DNA from: an uncultured bacterium
GTDB lineage: Bacteria > Bacteroidota > Bacteroidia > Bacteroidales > Paludibacteraceae
Reading direction: 5' to 3'
Assembly (NCBI GenBank): GCA_946183755.1
Contig: CAMHCZ010000117.1
Coordinates: 1 to 5,560 of the forward strand
DNA length: 5,560 bases
The notes under the pieces were generated by a model. The model ran no database searches. It worked only from the letters and a program-made list of their open reading frames with translations, and was not told where the DNA came from. This document shows, piece after piece, positions 1 through 5,394 of this stretch; the first letter of the stretch is position 1, and each line of letters opens with the position of its first letter. Position numbers and translations under genes: made by a program.

Positions 1-1596
1 AAGGCCGATGAAGCATCAAAATTGCTGAAGACCCCGACCGATGTGCTCCGTTACCTCTGGTATGAGAAGACCGGTTATGCACAGATTATTGAACCTAAGA
101 CTCTCATTGCCAACGCCCGCAAACTGTATTACCACATGTGGGGACCGCTGGACAGAGGCGCGGAGGCTGCCGTGAGCATGAAGAAAAAGCTGATGCTGAA
201 GTACGACCGCAAGGCTTGTCTGCGCGTGGCTCGCTGGCTGAACGCCATCCCTATGACTGCAAGCAAGGCTGCCGAAAACATGAATCCAAAGCGCGGCATG
301 TGGGTTCGCATGATTCGCGCACTGCGTCTGGGCGAATATTCCCGCAAGAACGGTTTCGACCATTTGGCTGAACTCCTGGATGTGTTCTACAATCAGGATT
401 ACACGACCTGGCAAGGATGTGTCGATAAAGCACGCTCGGAGAATGACGCCGACAAGACCCTGACGCTGCTCAAGGAACGCCCAGGATTGTTCGCTCGCTG
501 TCTGTTCGCTACAATGCTCCGGTTTGGCAGCGACAAGGTTATTGCCGCTTTCGAAGAGTGCGCAGACAAGATGCCGGCACGCTTGCTACTCTCGCTCGGT
601 AACGCCGCAGATACTTACTTCGACCCAAAGGAAACACGCATAGCCCGTCCTATAACCGGCGTGACACGCCAGATAGAGCCAAATAAGCTGCTGGCTCTCT
701 ACGACAACGATGCGCGCAAGACGATGGTTGACGCTGTGAACAACATCTACAAGGCATATATGAAAAAACACTTTGCCGCACAAAAGACCGACGCAAAGAC
801 TGTATTCATAGACCCTGCGCTGTACAACATACCTGTGAGCGTAGGCGACCGCTCGACCACCGTTCAGGATGCCTCATGCGCCTTAATGGGCACACGCTTC
901 CCTGTCGATGGCGATGCCGTGCGGCTGTTCATGCAGTGGGGCAAGGGACTGCATAAGCAGCACCTTGACATGGATTTGAGCTGCCGAATATCATTGCCGA
1001 ACAACAAAATCGCAGAATGCGCCTACTACAACCTGACTTGCGTAGGAGCAAAGCACTCCGGCGACATTAGATCTATCCCAGAGATGGCAGGTACAGCCGA
1101 ATACATAGAGTTTTCGCTGCCTGAATTGGAAAAGGCTGGCGCGACATACGCCGCTTTCACATGCAACGCTTATTCTACAGGCGCGCTGTCACCGAATCTG
1201 GTCGTAGGCTGGATGGATTCTGCAAATCCGATGAAGATTTCAGAAAAAAGCGGCGTGGCATACGACCCATCATGCGTGCAGCACATGGTGCGCATAAGCG
1301 AGAGCAACCTGTCAAAAGGGCTTGTGTTCGGCGTGCTTGATGTGGCTAAACGTGAGATTATCTGGCTCGAAATGCCGTTCACATCTCAGACACTGAGAGG
1401 CGCAAATAGCGAATCTATCGAGGCGCTGCTCCACAAGATTGAATCAAAACTCTCAGTCGGCGAACTTATAGACATCAAGGTCAAGGCTCAGAACCTGACA
1501 CGCGCGGACAGCGCTGACGAAGCCGACGAGGCATACACCTATGAATGGGCGCTTAATCCAGCCGAAGTCACTTCTTTATTAACCCCAAACCAATAA
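1..1596 (+). CDS. C-terminal part of a TerD-like domain protein, probably MXAN_6230/SCO0854 RING-domain family (5' partial)
   Basis: The frame is open from base 1 to the TAA at 1594-1596, giving 531 visible residues. The start lies left of the window, and a TTG at 22 is only an internal codon. Visible residues 1 to about 260 are helix-rich and basic, without a motif I can name. From about 275 onward the protein resembles a TerD-type beta-sandwich: an H-L-D-M-D-L-S-C segment at 321-328, then a YYNLTCVGAKHSGDIRS stretch, an A-E-Y-I-E-F-S-L segment, and a L-V-V-G-W-M-D-S segment near 400-407. The HLDxDLS plus HSGDIRS pattern is what I recall from the C-terminus of the MXAN_6230/SCO0854 family, whose N-terminus carries a RING-like domain; that part is outside the window, so the family call is inferred. 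TerD proteins bind calcium and belong to tellurite and stress response systems; no ter genes are visible here. The molecular role is unknown. Confidence 0.75.
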   Translation, partial: KADEASKLLKTPTDVLRYLWYEKTGYAQIIEPKTLIANARKLYYHMWGPLDRGAEAAVSMKKKLMLKYDRKACLRVARWLNAIPMTASKAAENMNPKRGMWVRMIRALRLGEYSRKNGFDHLAELLDVFYNQDYTTWQGCVDKARSENDADKTLTLLKERPGLFARCLFATMLRFGSDKVIAAFEECADKMPARLLLSLGNAADTYFDPKETRIARPITGVTRQIEPNKLLALYDNDARKTMVDAVNNIYKAYMKKHFAAQKTDAKTVFIDPALYNIPVSVGDRSTTVQDASCALMGTRFPVDGDAVRLFMQWGKGLHKQHLDMDLSCRISLPNNKIAECAYYNLTCVGAKHSGDIRSIPEMAGTAEYIEFSLPELEKAGATYAAFTCNAYSTGALSPNLVVGWMDSANPMKISEKSGVAYDPSCVQHMVRISESNLSKGLVFGVLDVAKREIIWLEMPFTSQTLRGANSESIEALLHKIESKLSVGELIDIKVKAQNLTRADSADEADEAYTYEWALNPAEVTSLLTPNQ

Positions 1597-1643
1597 AAGC
1601 CGCCCCCTTGTTTTCAAAGATTTTATTAAAACCCATCCGTTAA

Positions 1644-1674
1644 ATTGTAATTTTATTTAAAAGGTGTATATTTG
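1644..1674 (+). promoter_or_regulatory. Bacteroidota-type promoter for the DUF805 gene
   Basis: TATATTTG at 1667-1674 matches the Bacteroidota -7 consensus TAnnTTTG at every fixed position. ATTG at 1644-1647 fits the -33 TTG element, leaving a 19-base spacer, within the usual 19-21. Transcription should begin near 1678-1682, giving a leader of about 75 bases before the ATG at 1754. The start site is inferred from the motif only. Confidence 0.8.
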
Positions 1675-1679
1675 CATGA

Positions 1680-1712
1680 TGTATGAACAAGTCAGCAATG
1701 AGTGTTCATACA
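1680..1712 (+). promoter_or_regulatory. Perfect 10-bp inverted repeat at the predicted 5' end of the DUF805 mRNA
   Basis: TGTATGAACA at 1680-1689 is exactly complementary to TGTTCATACA at 1703-1712, with a 13-base loop. It begins about six bases after the -7 element, so it would sit at or within a few bases of the mRNA 5' end. It could be an RNA hairpin that protects the transcript or affects translation, or a DNA operator for a dimeric repressor placed at the start site. No T tract follows, so it is not an ordinary terminator. The structure is seen directly; the function is inferred. Confidence 0.6.
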
Positions 1713-1753
1713 ATTACGGAAAACTTTTATTAATCAATCATTTAACAAAAAAA

Positions 1754-2260
1754 ATGGAAAACTTAAACGCATCTCCTAAATTGACTTTCGGTGAAGCAGT
1801 AAAGGCTTGCTTCAAGAAGTACGCAACATTCAAGGGCCGTGCTCGTCGTTCTGAGTACTGGTGGTTCTGGGTTGTTACAATGATCCCTTCATGCTTGCTC
1901 AGCGCATTGGCTAACTGGAAGATGGGCGTTGCTGCTTCTCTTCAGGCTCAGGCATACGAAGCTGCTTTCGACCAGACTAAGTACGACGCTTTGATGAAGC
2001 AGGCAGAATCTTGCGATGCAATTTTCTTCCCATGCGCCATCATCCTCGGCATCGTAATGCTTGCATTGCTGTTGCCTTCATTGGCAGTTGCAGTTCGTCG
2101 TCTTCACGACGTAGGCAAGTCAGGCAAGATCATCCTTTTGGCCTTGATTCCATTTGTTAACTTCGTTATCGCAATCCTGTTGTTCGTATGGGCACTCAAG
2201 GACAGCGATCCAAAGGAGAATCAGTATGGTCCTTCACCAAAGTACTCTGCTGAGGCTTAA
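1754..2260 (+). CDS. DUF805 family membrane protein
   Basis: A 168-residue inner-membrane protein of unknown function in the DUF805 family. The hallmark motif F-K-G-R-A-R-R-S-E-Y-W-W-F is at residues 26-38, leading into the first membrane segment (about 36-53). Two more segments lie at about 90-112 and 125-147, separated by the conserved R-R-L-H-D-V-G-K-S-G loop (115-124). The tail D-P-K-E-N-Q-Y-G-P-S-P (152-162) is also typical. The ATG at 1754 is chosen because the protein then starts shortly before the family motif, after an A-rich leader; the frame stays open upstream to GTG 1664 and ATG 1676/1679, but these lie in or at the promoter. Family members are often about 110-140 residues; the extra length here is a polar loop at 54-88. 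All five arginines use CGT and leucine favours TTG/CTT, unlike the flanking genes, suggesting strong expression. Confidence 0.92.
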   Translation: MENLNASPKLTFGEAVKACFKKYATFKGRARRSEYWWFWVVTMIPSCLLSALANWKMGVAASLQAQAYEAAFDQTKYDALMKQAESCDAIFFPCAIILGIVMLALLLPSLAVAVRRLHDVGKSGKIILLALIPFVNFVIAILLFVWALKDSDPKENQYGPSPKYSAEA

Positions 2261-2275
2261 TCCATAAGCAAAATA

Positions 2276-2311
2276 AAAAAATCCTCGTTGAGAAATCAGC
2301 GAGGATTTTTT
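2276..2311. terminator. Strong intrinsic terminator, likely bidirectional, between DUF805 and YbjQ genes
   Basis: The core ATCCTCG (2281-2287) pairs with CGAGGAT (2300-2306). The stem extends inward through a U-G, U-A, G-C and A-U pair to a GAAA loop at 2292-2295, a stable GNRA-type tetraloop. It extends outward as five A-T pairs (2276-2280 with 2307-2311). The T tract serves the plus-strand gene and the A tract gives a T tract on the minus strand, so it can end both converging genes. It lies 15 bases past the DUF805 stop and 22 bases past the YbjQ stop. Confidence 0.92.
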
Positions 2312-2333
2312 ATTGCCGTGTTCTGCCGACGGC

Positions 2334-2651
2334 TTATATCACCACGGCAGTGCCGCTCGTAGCCACCATCAGCATCGAGCCATTGCCGCCCACAGTCTCA
2401 TAGTCTATGTCAACGCCGACTATCGCGTTAGCCCCCAGCTCCTGAGCGCGCTTCGCCATTTCCTGCAACGATGTCTCCTTTGCCTCGCGCAGCACTTTCT
2501 CATAGCTGCCAGAGCGTCCGCCTATCACGTCGCGTATGCTGGCGAAGAAGTCCTTAACGAAATTGGCGCCAATGATGGTCTCGCCTGTCACCACGCCTTT
2601 GTACTCTCTTACTGGATGACCTTCTATTTGTGGAGTTGTTGTAATAATCAT
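2334..2651 (-). CDS. YbjQ/UPF0145 family protein (annotated elsewhere as heavy-metal-binding domain protein)
   Basis: A 105-residue soluble cytoplasmic protein with the full UPF0145 (YbjQ) pattern: the I-I-T-T-T-P-Q-I-E-G start, E-Y-K-G-V-V-T-G-E (16-24), D-V-I-G-G-R-S-G-S-Y-E (41-51), and the helix leading to L-G-A-N-A-I-V-G-V-D-I-D-Y-E (72-85), ending in a short beta hairpin with G-T-A-V. The family forms small ring-like oligomers, and its function is not settled despite the metal-binding label. The length is normal. The ATG at 2651 is preferred because the family starts with this M-x-x-T-T-T-P sequence; a GTG three codons upstream (2660) would add only three residues. It faces the DUF805 gene and is divergent from the acid phosphatase gene, so it is probably transcribed alone. 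Confidence 0.93.
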   Translation of the reverse strand: MIITTTPQIEGHPVREYKGVVTGETIIGANFVKDFFASIRDVIGGRSGSYEKVLREAKETSLQEMAKRAQELGANAIVGVDIDYETVGGNGSMLMVATSGTAVVI

Positions 2652-2706
2652 TTTATTCACTTTTTAGGTTATACATTATAAAATGCCTTGCCGACATTCA
2701 ACTACG

Positions 2707-2714
2707 CAAATCTA
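2707..2714 (-). promoter_or_regulatory. Possible -7 element for the YbjQ gene
   Basis: Read on the minus strand, 2714-2707 is TAGATTTG, a full match to TAnnTTTG, and would give a leader of about 50 bases before the ATG at 2651. No convincing TTTG lies 19-22 bases upstream, so only the -7 half is supported. Confidence 0.45.
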
Positions 2715-2771
2715 TCCATATTTTTTCTATATTTATGCCTTTATGGGAAATACATATTAAAATTATAGAGC

Positions 2772-3530
2772 ATGAATTTCACACACAAATTGCTTATCGC
2801 TGTTGCCGCACTCGGCATGACAGCAAGCCTCAGCGCCCAGAAAAACGACGTGACACTCTACTTCACCGTCGATGAGATGCCTGACCTGATAAAGTGCCTG
2901 CCTGCGCCACCCGACACTTGCAGCGCCGAGTTCACCAACGACATTCTGCGCTACATGTGGGGCAAGCAGCAGCGCCTCGACTCTGCGCGCGCCGCCATCG
3001 CCCTTAGAGACGCCGTGTGGTCGTTCGACGCACTGTTCGCCGAGTTCAGCATTCCGTTCGGACTCACGATTTCCAAGGAGGGCACGCCGGAGATATATAA
3101 ATTCCTCGTCAACAGCCTTTCCACCATCGACCAGACACGCCGCCGCCCTAAGGCATACTACATGCGCAAGCGTCCGTTCGTGCGATTCAACGAGCACATG
3201 CTTTCTACTTGGGAGGAAAAAGATCTCTACACCAATGGCTCCTACCCTTCCGGCCACACTCAGCGCGGATTCGCGTGCGCCCTGCTGCTCTCCGAGATCA
3301 ACCCAGCCAACGCCGACACAATACTCAAACGCGGATACATCTATGGCGAGAGCCGTGTCATCGTGGGAGCGCACTGGCAGAGCGACGTGGACGCCGGCCG
3401 CATAAGCGCGCCTATCGGATTGGCTCGCCTGCACACAAGTCCGGAGTTCCTCAAGCACCTCGCCAAGGCGCAGGAGGAGTTCGCAAGACTGACCGGCAAA
3501 GCGCCTAAAAAAGCTCAAAAGAAAAAGTAA
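2772..3530 (+). CDS. Secreted class A acid phosphatase (PAP2 superfamily)
   Basis: A 252-residue exported phosphatase that would release phosphate from organic phosphomonoesters in the periplasm. Residues 1-22 form a signal peptide (basic start, hydrophobic core, likely cut after L-S-A before Q23). All three PAP2 signature blocks are present: K127-x6-R134-P135; P159-S160-G161-H162 inside G-S-Y-P-S-G-H-T (156-163), the class A acid phosphatase signature; and S194-R195-x5-H201-x3-D205. By family knowledge H201 is the nucleophile and H162 the acid/base. Spacing between blocks (23 and 31 residues) fits the family. It is soluble rather than multi-spanning, which separates it from membrane lipid phosphatases such as PgpB. 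The C-terminus is lysine-rich (A-P-K-K-A-Q-K-K-K). The ATG at 2772 starts the signal peptide directly. No clear pho box or full promoter was seen upstream. It appears monocistronic, followed by a terminator. Confidence 0.94.
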   Translation: MNFTHKLLIAVAALGMTASLSAQKNDVTLYFTVDEMPDLIKCLPAPPDTCSAEFTNDILRYMWGKQQRLDSARAAIALRDAVWSFDALFAEFSIPFGLTISKEGTPEIYKFLVNSLSTIDQTRRRPKAYYMRKRPFVRFNEHMLSTWEEKDLYTNGSYPSGHTQRGFACALLLSEINPANADTILKRGYIYGESRVIVGAHWQSDVDAGRISAPIGLARLHTSPEFLKHLAKAQEEFARLTGKAPKKAQKKK

Positions 3531-3556
3531 GAAACAAACACGAACTTGCATAAACA

Positions 3557-3586
3557 AAAAAAGGGAGGCTTTCGTCTCCCTTTTTT
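3557..3586. terminator. Intrinsic terminator, likely bidirectional, between phosphatase and HXXEE genes
   Basis: GGGAG (3563-3567) pairs with CTCCC (3576-3580), extended inward by a G-U and a C-G pair around a short TTTC loop, and outward by six A-T pairs (3557-3562 with 3581-3586). The T tract follows for the plus-strand phosphatase gene, and the A tract gives a T tract for the opposing minus-strand gene. It starts 27 bases past the phosphatase stop. Confidence 0.9.
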
Positions 3587-3597
3587 CTTGTCATTCA

Positions 3598-3614
3598 TGC
3601 CATTTGCAATGGCA
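3598..3614. repeat. Short perfect inverted repeat after the HXXEE gene stop
   Basis: TGCCATT (3598-3604) and AATGGCA (3608-3614) are exact complements around a TGC loop. On the minus strand this hairpin begins four bases past the TGA stop of the HXXEE gene and lies just before the A/T-flanked terminator. It has no T tract of its own. It may be a 3' stability hairpin or chance. Confidence 0.45.
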
Positions 3615-3617
3615 ATC

Positions 3618-4229
3618 TCACTTCCCCTTGTTCCATTGTTTTCTGACAAGTTTCGGCATGTCGCTGTAATTGATTCCAACCATCAAGGTCATCGTTTTTT
3701 GCAGTGTTGCGAAACATATCAGCATGATTATCGGACCGAATACATAGTCATACCACTCTCCCATATTGTTGTTGACGAGGTATGCTATCATCACCACACT
3801 GACTGCCAATTCTAACCAAGCGGTTGCCGCTCCTGGCGTGTAAAAGCGTTTCATGCGGAAAAGACGGATGCCCATCGTGTGGACAAATCCCTCGATAATG
3901 CCGAAAGTCGCCACGACCATTACAACCATAGGCACATCGTGGAAAACGAAAGGAACGATGCTCAGCAGAAGCAGCAAAATTCCAGCAGGGATGCGGCTTG
4001 CGCGTTTGGTTTCGTCACTCGGATTGATATTCACCATGCCAGCAATGAGATTGATGAAGCCGCCAGGATAGTGCCCTTCCTCCCATTCGTGAAGGATGAA
4101 CAGGAACGCGTCAATCACGATAAGTTTCTGGATAAATGAAATCTCGCCCAACATCGCGGCGTAAACTAAAAACAGCATTGCGATAACGGTGTAGATTTCG
4201 AGTGCGTAATGTTTGATAAACTTAATCAT
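3618..4229 (-). CDS. HXXEE domain-containing multi-spanning membrane protein
   Basis: A 203-residue integral membrane protein with the HXXEE motif H47-E-W-E50-E51 followed by G-H-Y-P-G-G, within or at the edge of the second hydrophobic stretch. About five to six hydrophobic segments can be seen (about 12-29, 33-47, 82-97, 99-117, 135-153, 163-181). Further family-like polar residues are E113 and H117 (I-E-G-F-V-H) and the Y-T-P-G-A-A-T-A motif (130-137). The family's function is not known. The H/E residues in or near membrane segments suggest metal binding or an intramembrane enzyme, which is my inference. The ATG at 4229 is preferred over the in-frame TTG at 4256; AAAGG lies close upstream. 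It is divergent from the AraC gene and converges on the phosphatase gene, so it is likely a single-gene unit. I found no convincing promoter in its upstream spacer. Confidence 0.85.
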   Translation of the reverse strand: MIKFIKHYALEIYTVIAMLFLVYAAMLGEISFIQKLIVIDAFLFILHEWEEGHYPGGFINLIAGMVNINPSDETKRASRIPAGILLLLLSIVPFVFHDVPMVVMVVATFGIIEGFVHTMGIRLFRMKRFYTPGAATAWLELAVSVVMIAYLVNNNMGEWYDYVFGPIIMLICFATLQKTMTLMVGINYSDMPKLVRKQWNKGK

Positions 4230-4347
4230 AGCCTTTGGATTTAAAATGTTCGACAAATAGTTATCTGATTTTTTTGTAAAGGTACTTTCATAACACTCGT
4301 TCCTGATATACGTTTTTTATATATAAATGTGCAAAAACTACGATTTG

Positions 4348-4367
4348 AGTATTTTCTTTAGTATTTT
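4348..4367. repeat. Two direct copies of AGTATTTT with 12-bp period in the HXXEE/AraC spacer
   Basis: AGTATTTT occurs at 4348-4355 and again at 4360-4367, a 12-base period close to one helical turn. It lies in the AT-rich divergent spacer, 46 to 65 bases before the AraC start. It could be tandem half-sites for a regulator, including the AraC protein itself, but low-complexity AT-rich DNA makes chance likely. Confidence 0.3.
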
Positions 4368-4412
4368 GTGTTATATAATTGTACATTTACACCGCGAATC
4401 AGTAATAAAGAC

Positions 4413-5282
4413 ATGAAGCAGAACAATTCACTCCACCCTGGTATGCTGCCGGAGATGATTCGTCACAATCCCGATGTGTTTTTTAGTGACGACATGGTGT
4501 TTTTCAACGGCGTGCGCTGCCTTGTCTCGTCACCATTAATAGACAAAGTGCGTTCGCCTCAGTATGTCGAGATGGGGCGATTAGTCAGAGTCACATCAGG
4601 AAGCGCAGAGTTCCGCATCAACCTTCTGCCATTCAAGCACCAAGCCGGCGACATACTCATAATCCCTGAAAACAACTGCTTTGAAGTCGTCTCCGTGTCC
4701 GATGATTACGATGCTCAAGCCGTGGCTTTCCGTGATTTGCCGAGCTCTTTTCTGCGCTGCACTCTGCTCCGTCTTTCTGGAGAGGATTTTGAGCGTATAG
4801 GTGATTATCTGCAGCTTATATGGGATGTGCTTCACAGCGCCACAGGGTCCGTACATGTCGTCAGACACCTTATGATGGCTCTGATGGAAGACCTCAGGCT
4901 GACGGAGAATGTATTGGACTCTGGAACGACCGCACACAAATCGCGCGGAGAGCGGCTCATGCAGGATTTTCTCGAATTGGTCGCCGCTCACGGAACAACA
5001 GAACGCAGCATAAGCTTTTATGCCGAAAAGACATTCCTTACGCCTAACCATCTTTCTGCCATAGTGAAGCGGCAGAGCGGTCAGACTGTGATGCAGTGGG
5101 TGAACCAGCGCACCTTGCTCGAAGCCAAGATATTACTTGCAAACACAGACAGTTCCATAGGCGAAATCGCTTTCCGATTGGGATTTGACGAGGAAACTTC
5201 ATTCTGCCGTTTTTTCAAGCGTGAAACAAACTGCACTCCGCTTGAATACAGAAAAAAAGCGTTATTTACTCAGAACCGGTAA
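4413..5282 (+). CDS. AraC family transcriptional regulator
   Basis: A 289-residue DNA-binding regulator. Residues 1 to about 165 are an AraC-type sensing domain with a cupin-like part (V-R-V-T-S-G-S-A-E-F near 58-67 and the A-G-D-I-L-I-I-P-E turn at 78-86). The C-terminal 110 residues hold the paired helix-turn-helix: the first motif at about 200-223 (Y-A-E-K-T-F-L-T-P-N-H-L-S-A-I-V-K), the second at about 247-280 (I-G-E-I-A-F-R-L-G-F, then F-C-R-F-F-K-R and T-P-L-E-Y-R), which is the AraC signature. The length is standard. The ATG at 4413 is chosen because TAAAG precedes it and an in-frame GTG at 4368 lies in low-complexity spacer DNA. The effector cannot be read from sequence. Position suggests it controls the flavin reductase gene 112 bases downstream, or itself; that is an inference. 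Confidence 0.93.
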   Translation: MKQNNSLHPGMLPEMIRHNPDVFFSDDMVFFNGVRCLVSSPLIDKVRSPQYVEMGRLVRVTSGSAEFRINLLPFKHQAGDILIIPENNCFEVVSVSDDYDAQAVAFRDLPSSFLRCTLLRLSGEDFERIGDYLQLIWDVLHSATGSVHVVRHLMMALMEDLRLTENVLDSGTTAHKSRGERLMQDFLELVAAHGTTERSISFYAEKTFLTPNHLSAIVKRQSGQTVMQWVNQRTLLEAKILLANTDSSIGEIAFRLGFDEETSFCRFFKRETNCTPLEYRKKALFTQNR

Positions 5283-5296
5283 TTATATAAATAAAG

Positions 5297-5332
5297 AAGG
5301 CAGCAAAAAAATGCCTGTTATGTTCCTGCCTT
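5297..5332. repeat. Inverted repeat between AraC and flavin reductase genes, reaching the -33 element
   Basis: AAGGCAG (5297-5303) is complementary to CTGCCTT (5326-5332), and a nested alternative pairs AGGCA (5298-5302) with TGCCT (5312-5316). The 3' arm runs into the CTTG of the -33 element at 5330-5333. No T tract follows, so it is a weak terminator candidate for the AraC gene and may instead be an operator for the downstream promoter. Confidence 0.4.
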
Positions 5333-5363
5333 GCGCGAGCGACCAATCTTTTCTATATATTTG
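5330..5363 (+). promoter_or_regulatory. Bacteroidota-type promoter for the flavin reductase gene
   Basis: TATATTTG at 5356-5363 is a full match to the -7 consensus TAnnTTTG. CTTG at 5330-5333 supplies the -33 TTG with a 22-base spacer, slightly long. Transcription should begin near 5368-5371, leaving a leader of about 25 bases to the ATG at 5395. The -7 block and its flank resemble those of the DUF805 promoter. Confidence 0.75.
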
Positions 5364-5394
5364 CCATCATGCTAACTTAAAAACAACTACTGAT

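Noticed and set aside
16..414. A 132-codon minus-strand frame opposite the TerD-like gene
   Set aside because: There is no family resemblance, it lies entirely inside a well-supported gene, and its composition is that of a shadow frame.
1597..1643. Terminator after the TerD-like gene
   Set aside because: The region has T and A runs but no stable GC stem before a T tract.
1664..1753. A 30-residue N-terminal extension of the DUF805 protein, or a leader peptide from ATG 1676/1679
   Set aside because: The codons overlap the promoter and the hairpin, the extension does not look like family sequence, and the ATG at 1754 gives the expected N-terminus. A leaderless start at 1679 cannot be fully ruled out.
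2313..2681. A 122-codon plus-strand frame opposite the YbjQ gene
   Set aside because: The minus strand encodes a full-length UPF0145 protein; this frame is its shadow and starts inside the terminator region.
2728..2735. TATATTTA as a -7 element for the acid phosphatase gene
   Set aside because: The final G of TAnnTTTG is missing and no TTG lies at the right distance upstream.
2763..3557. A 264-codon open frame on the minus strand opposite the acid phosphatase gene
   Set aside because: It lacks recognisable domains, while the plus-strand frame has a signal peptide and all PAP2 motifs. The antisense frame stays open because of the GC-rich third positions of the real gene.
4254..4261. Minus-strand -7 element near the HXXEE gene start
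   Set aside because: Only the TTTG half matches (reading ACTATTTG), and no -33 element accompanies it.
4367..4389. TATAATTG (4374) and TACATTTA (4382) as -7 elements for the AraC gene
   Set aside because: Each has one mismatch to the consensus, and neither has a -33 TTG at 19-22 bases, so no promoter could be placed with confidence.
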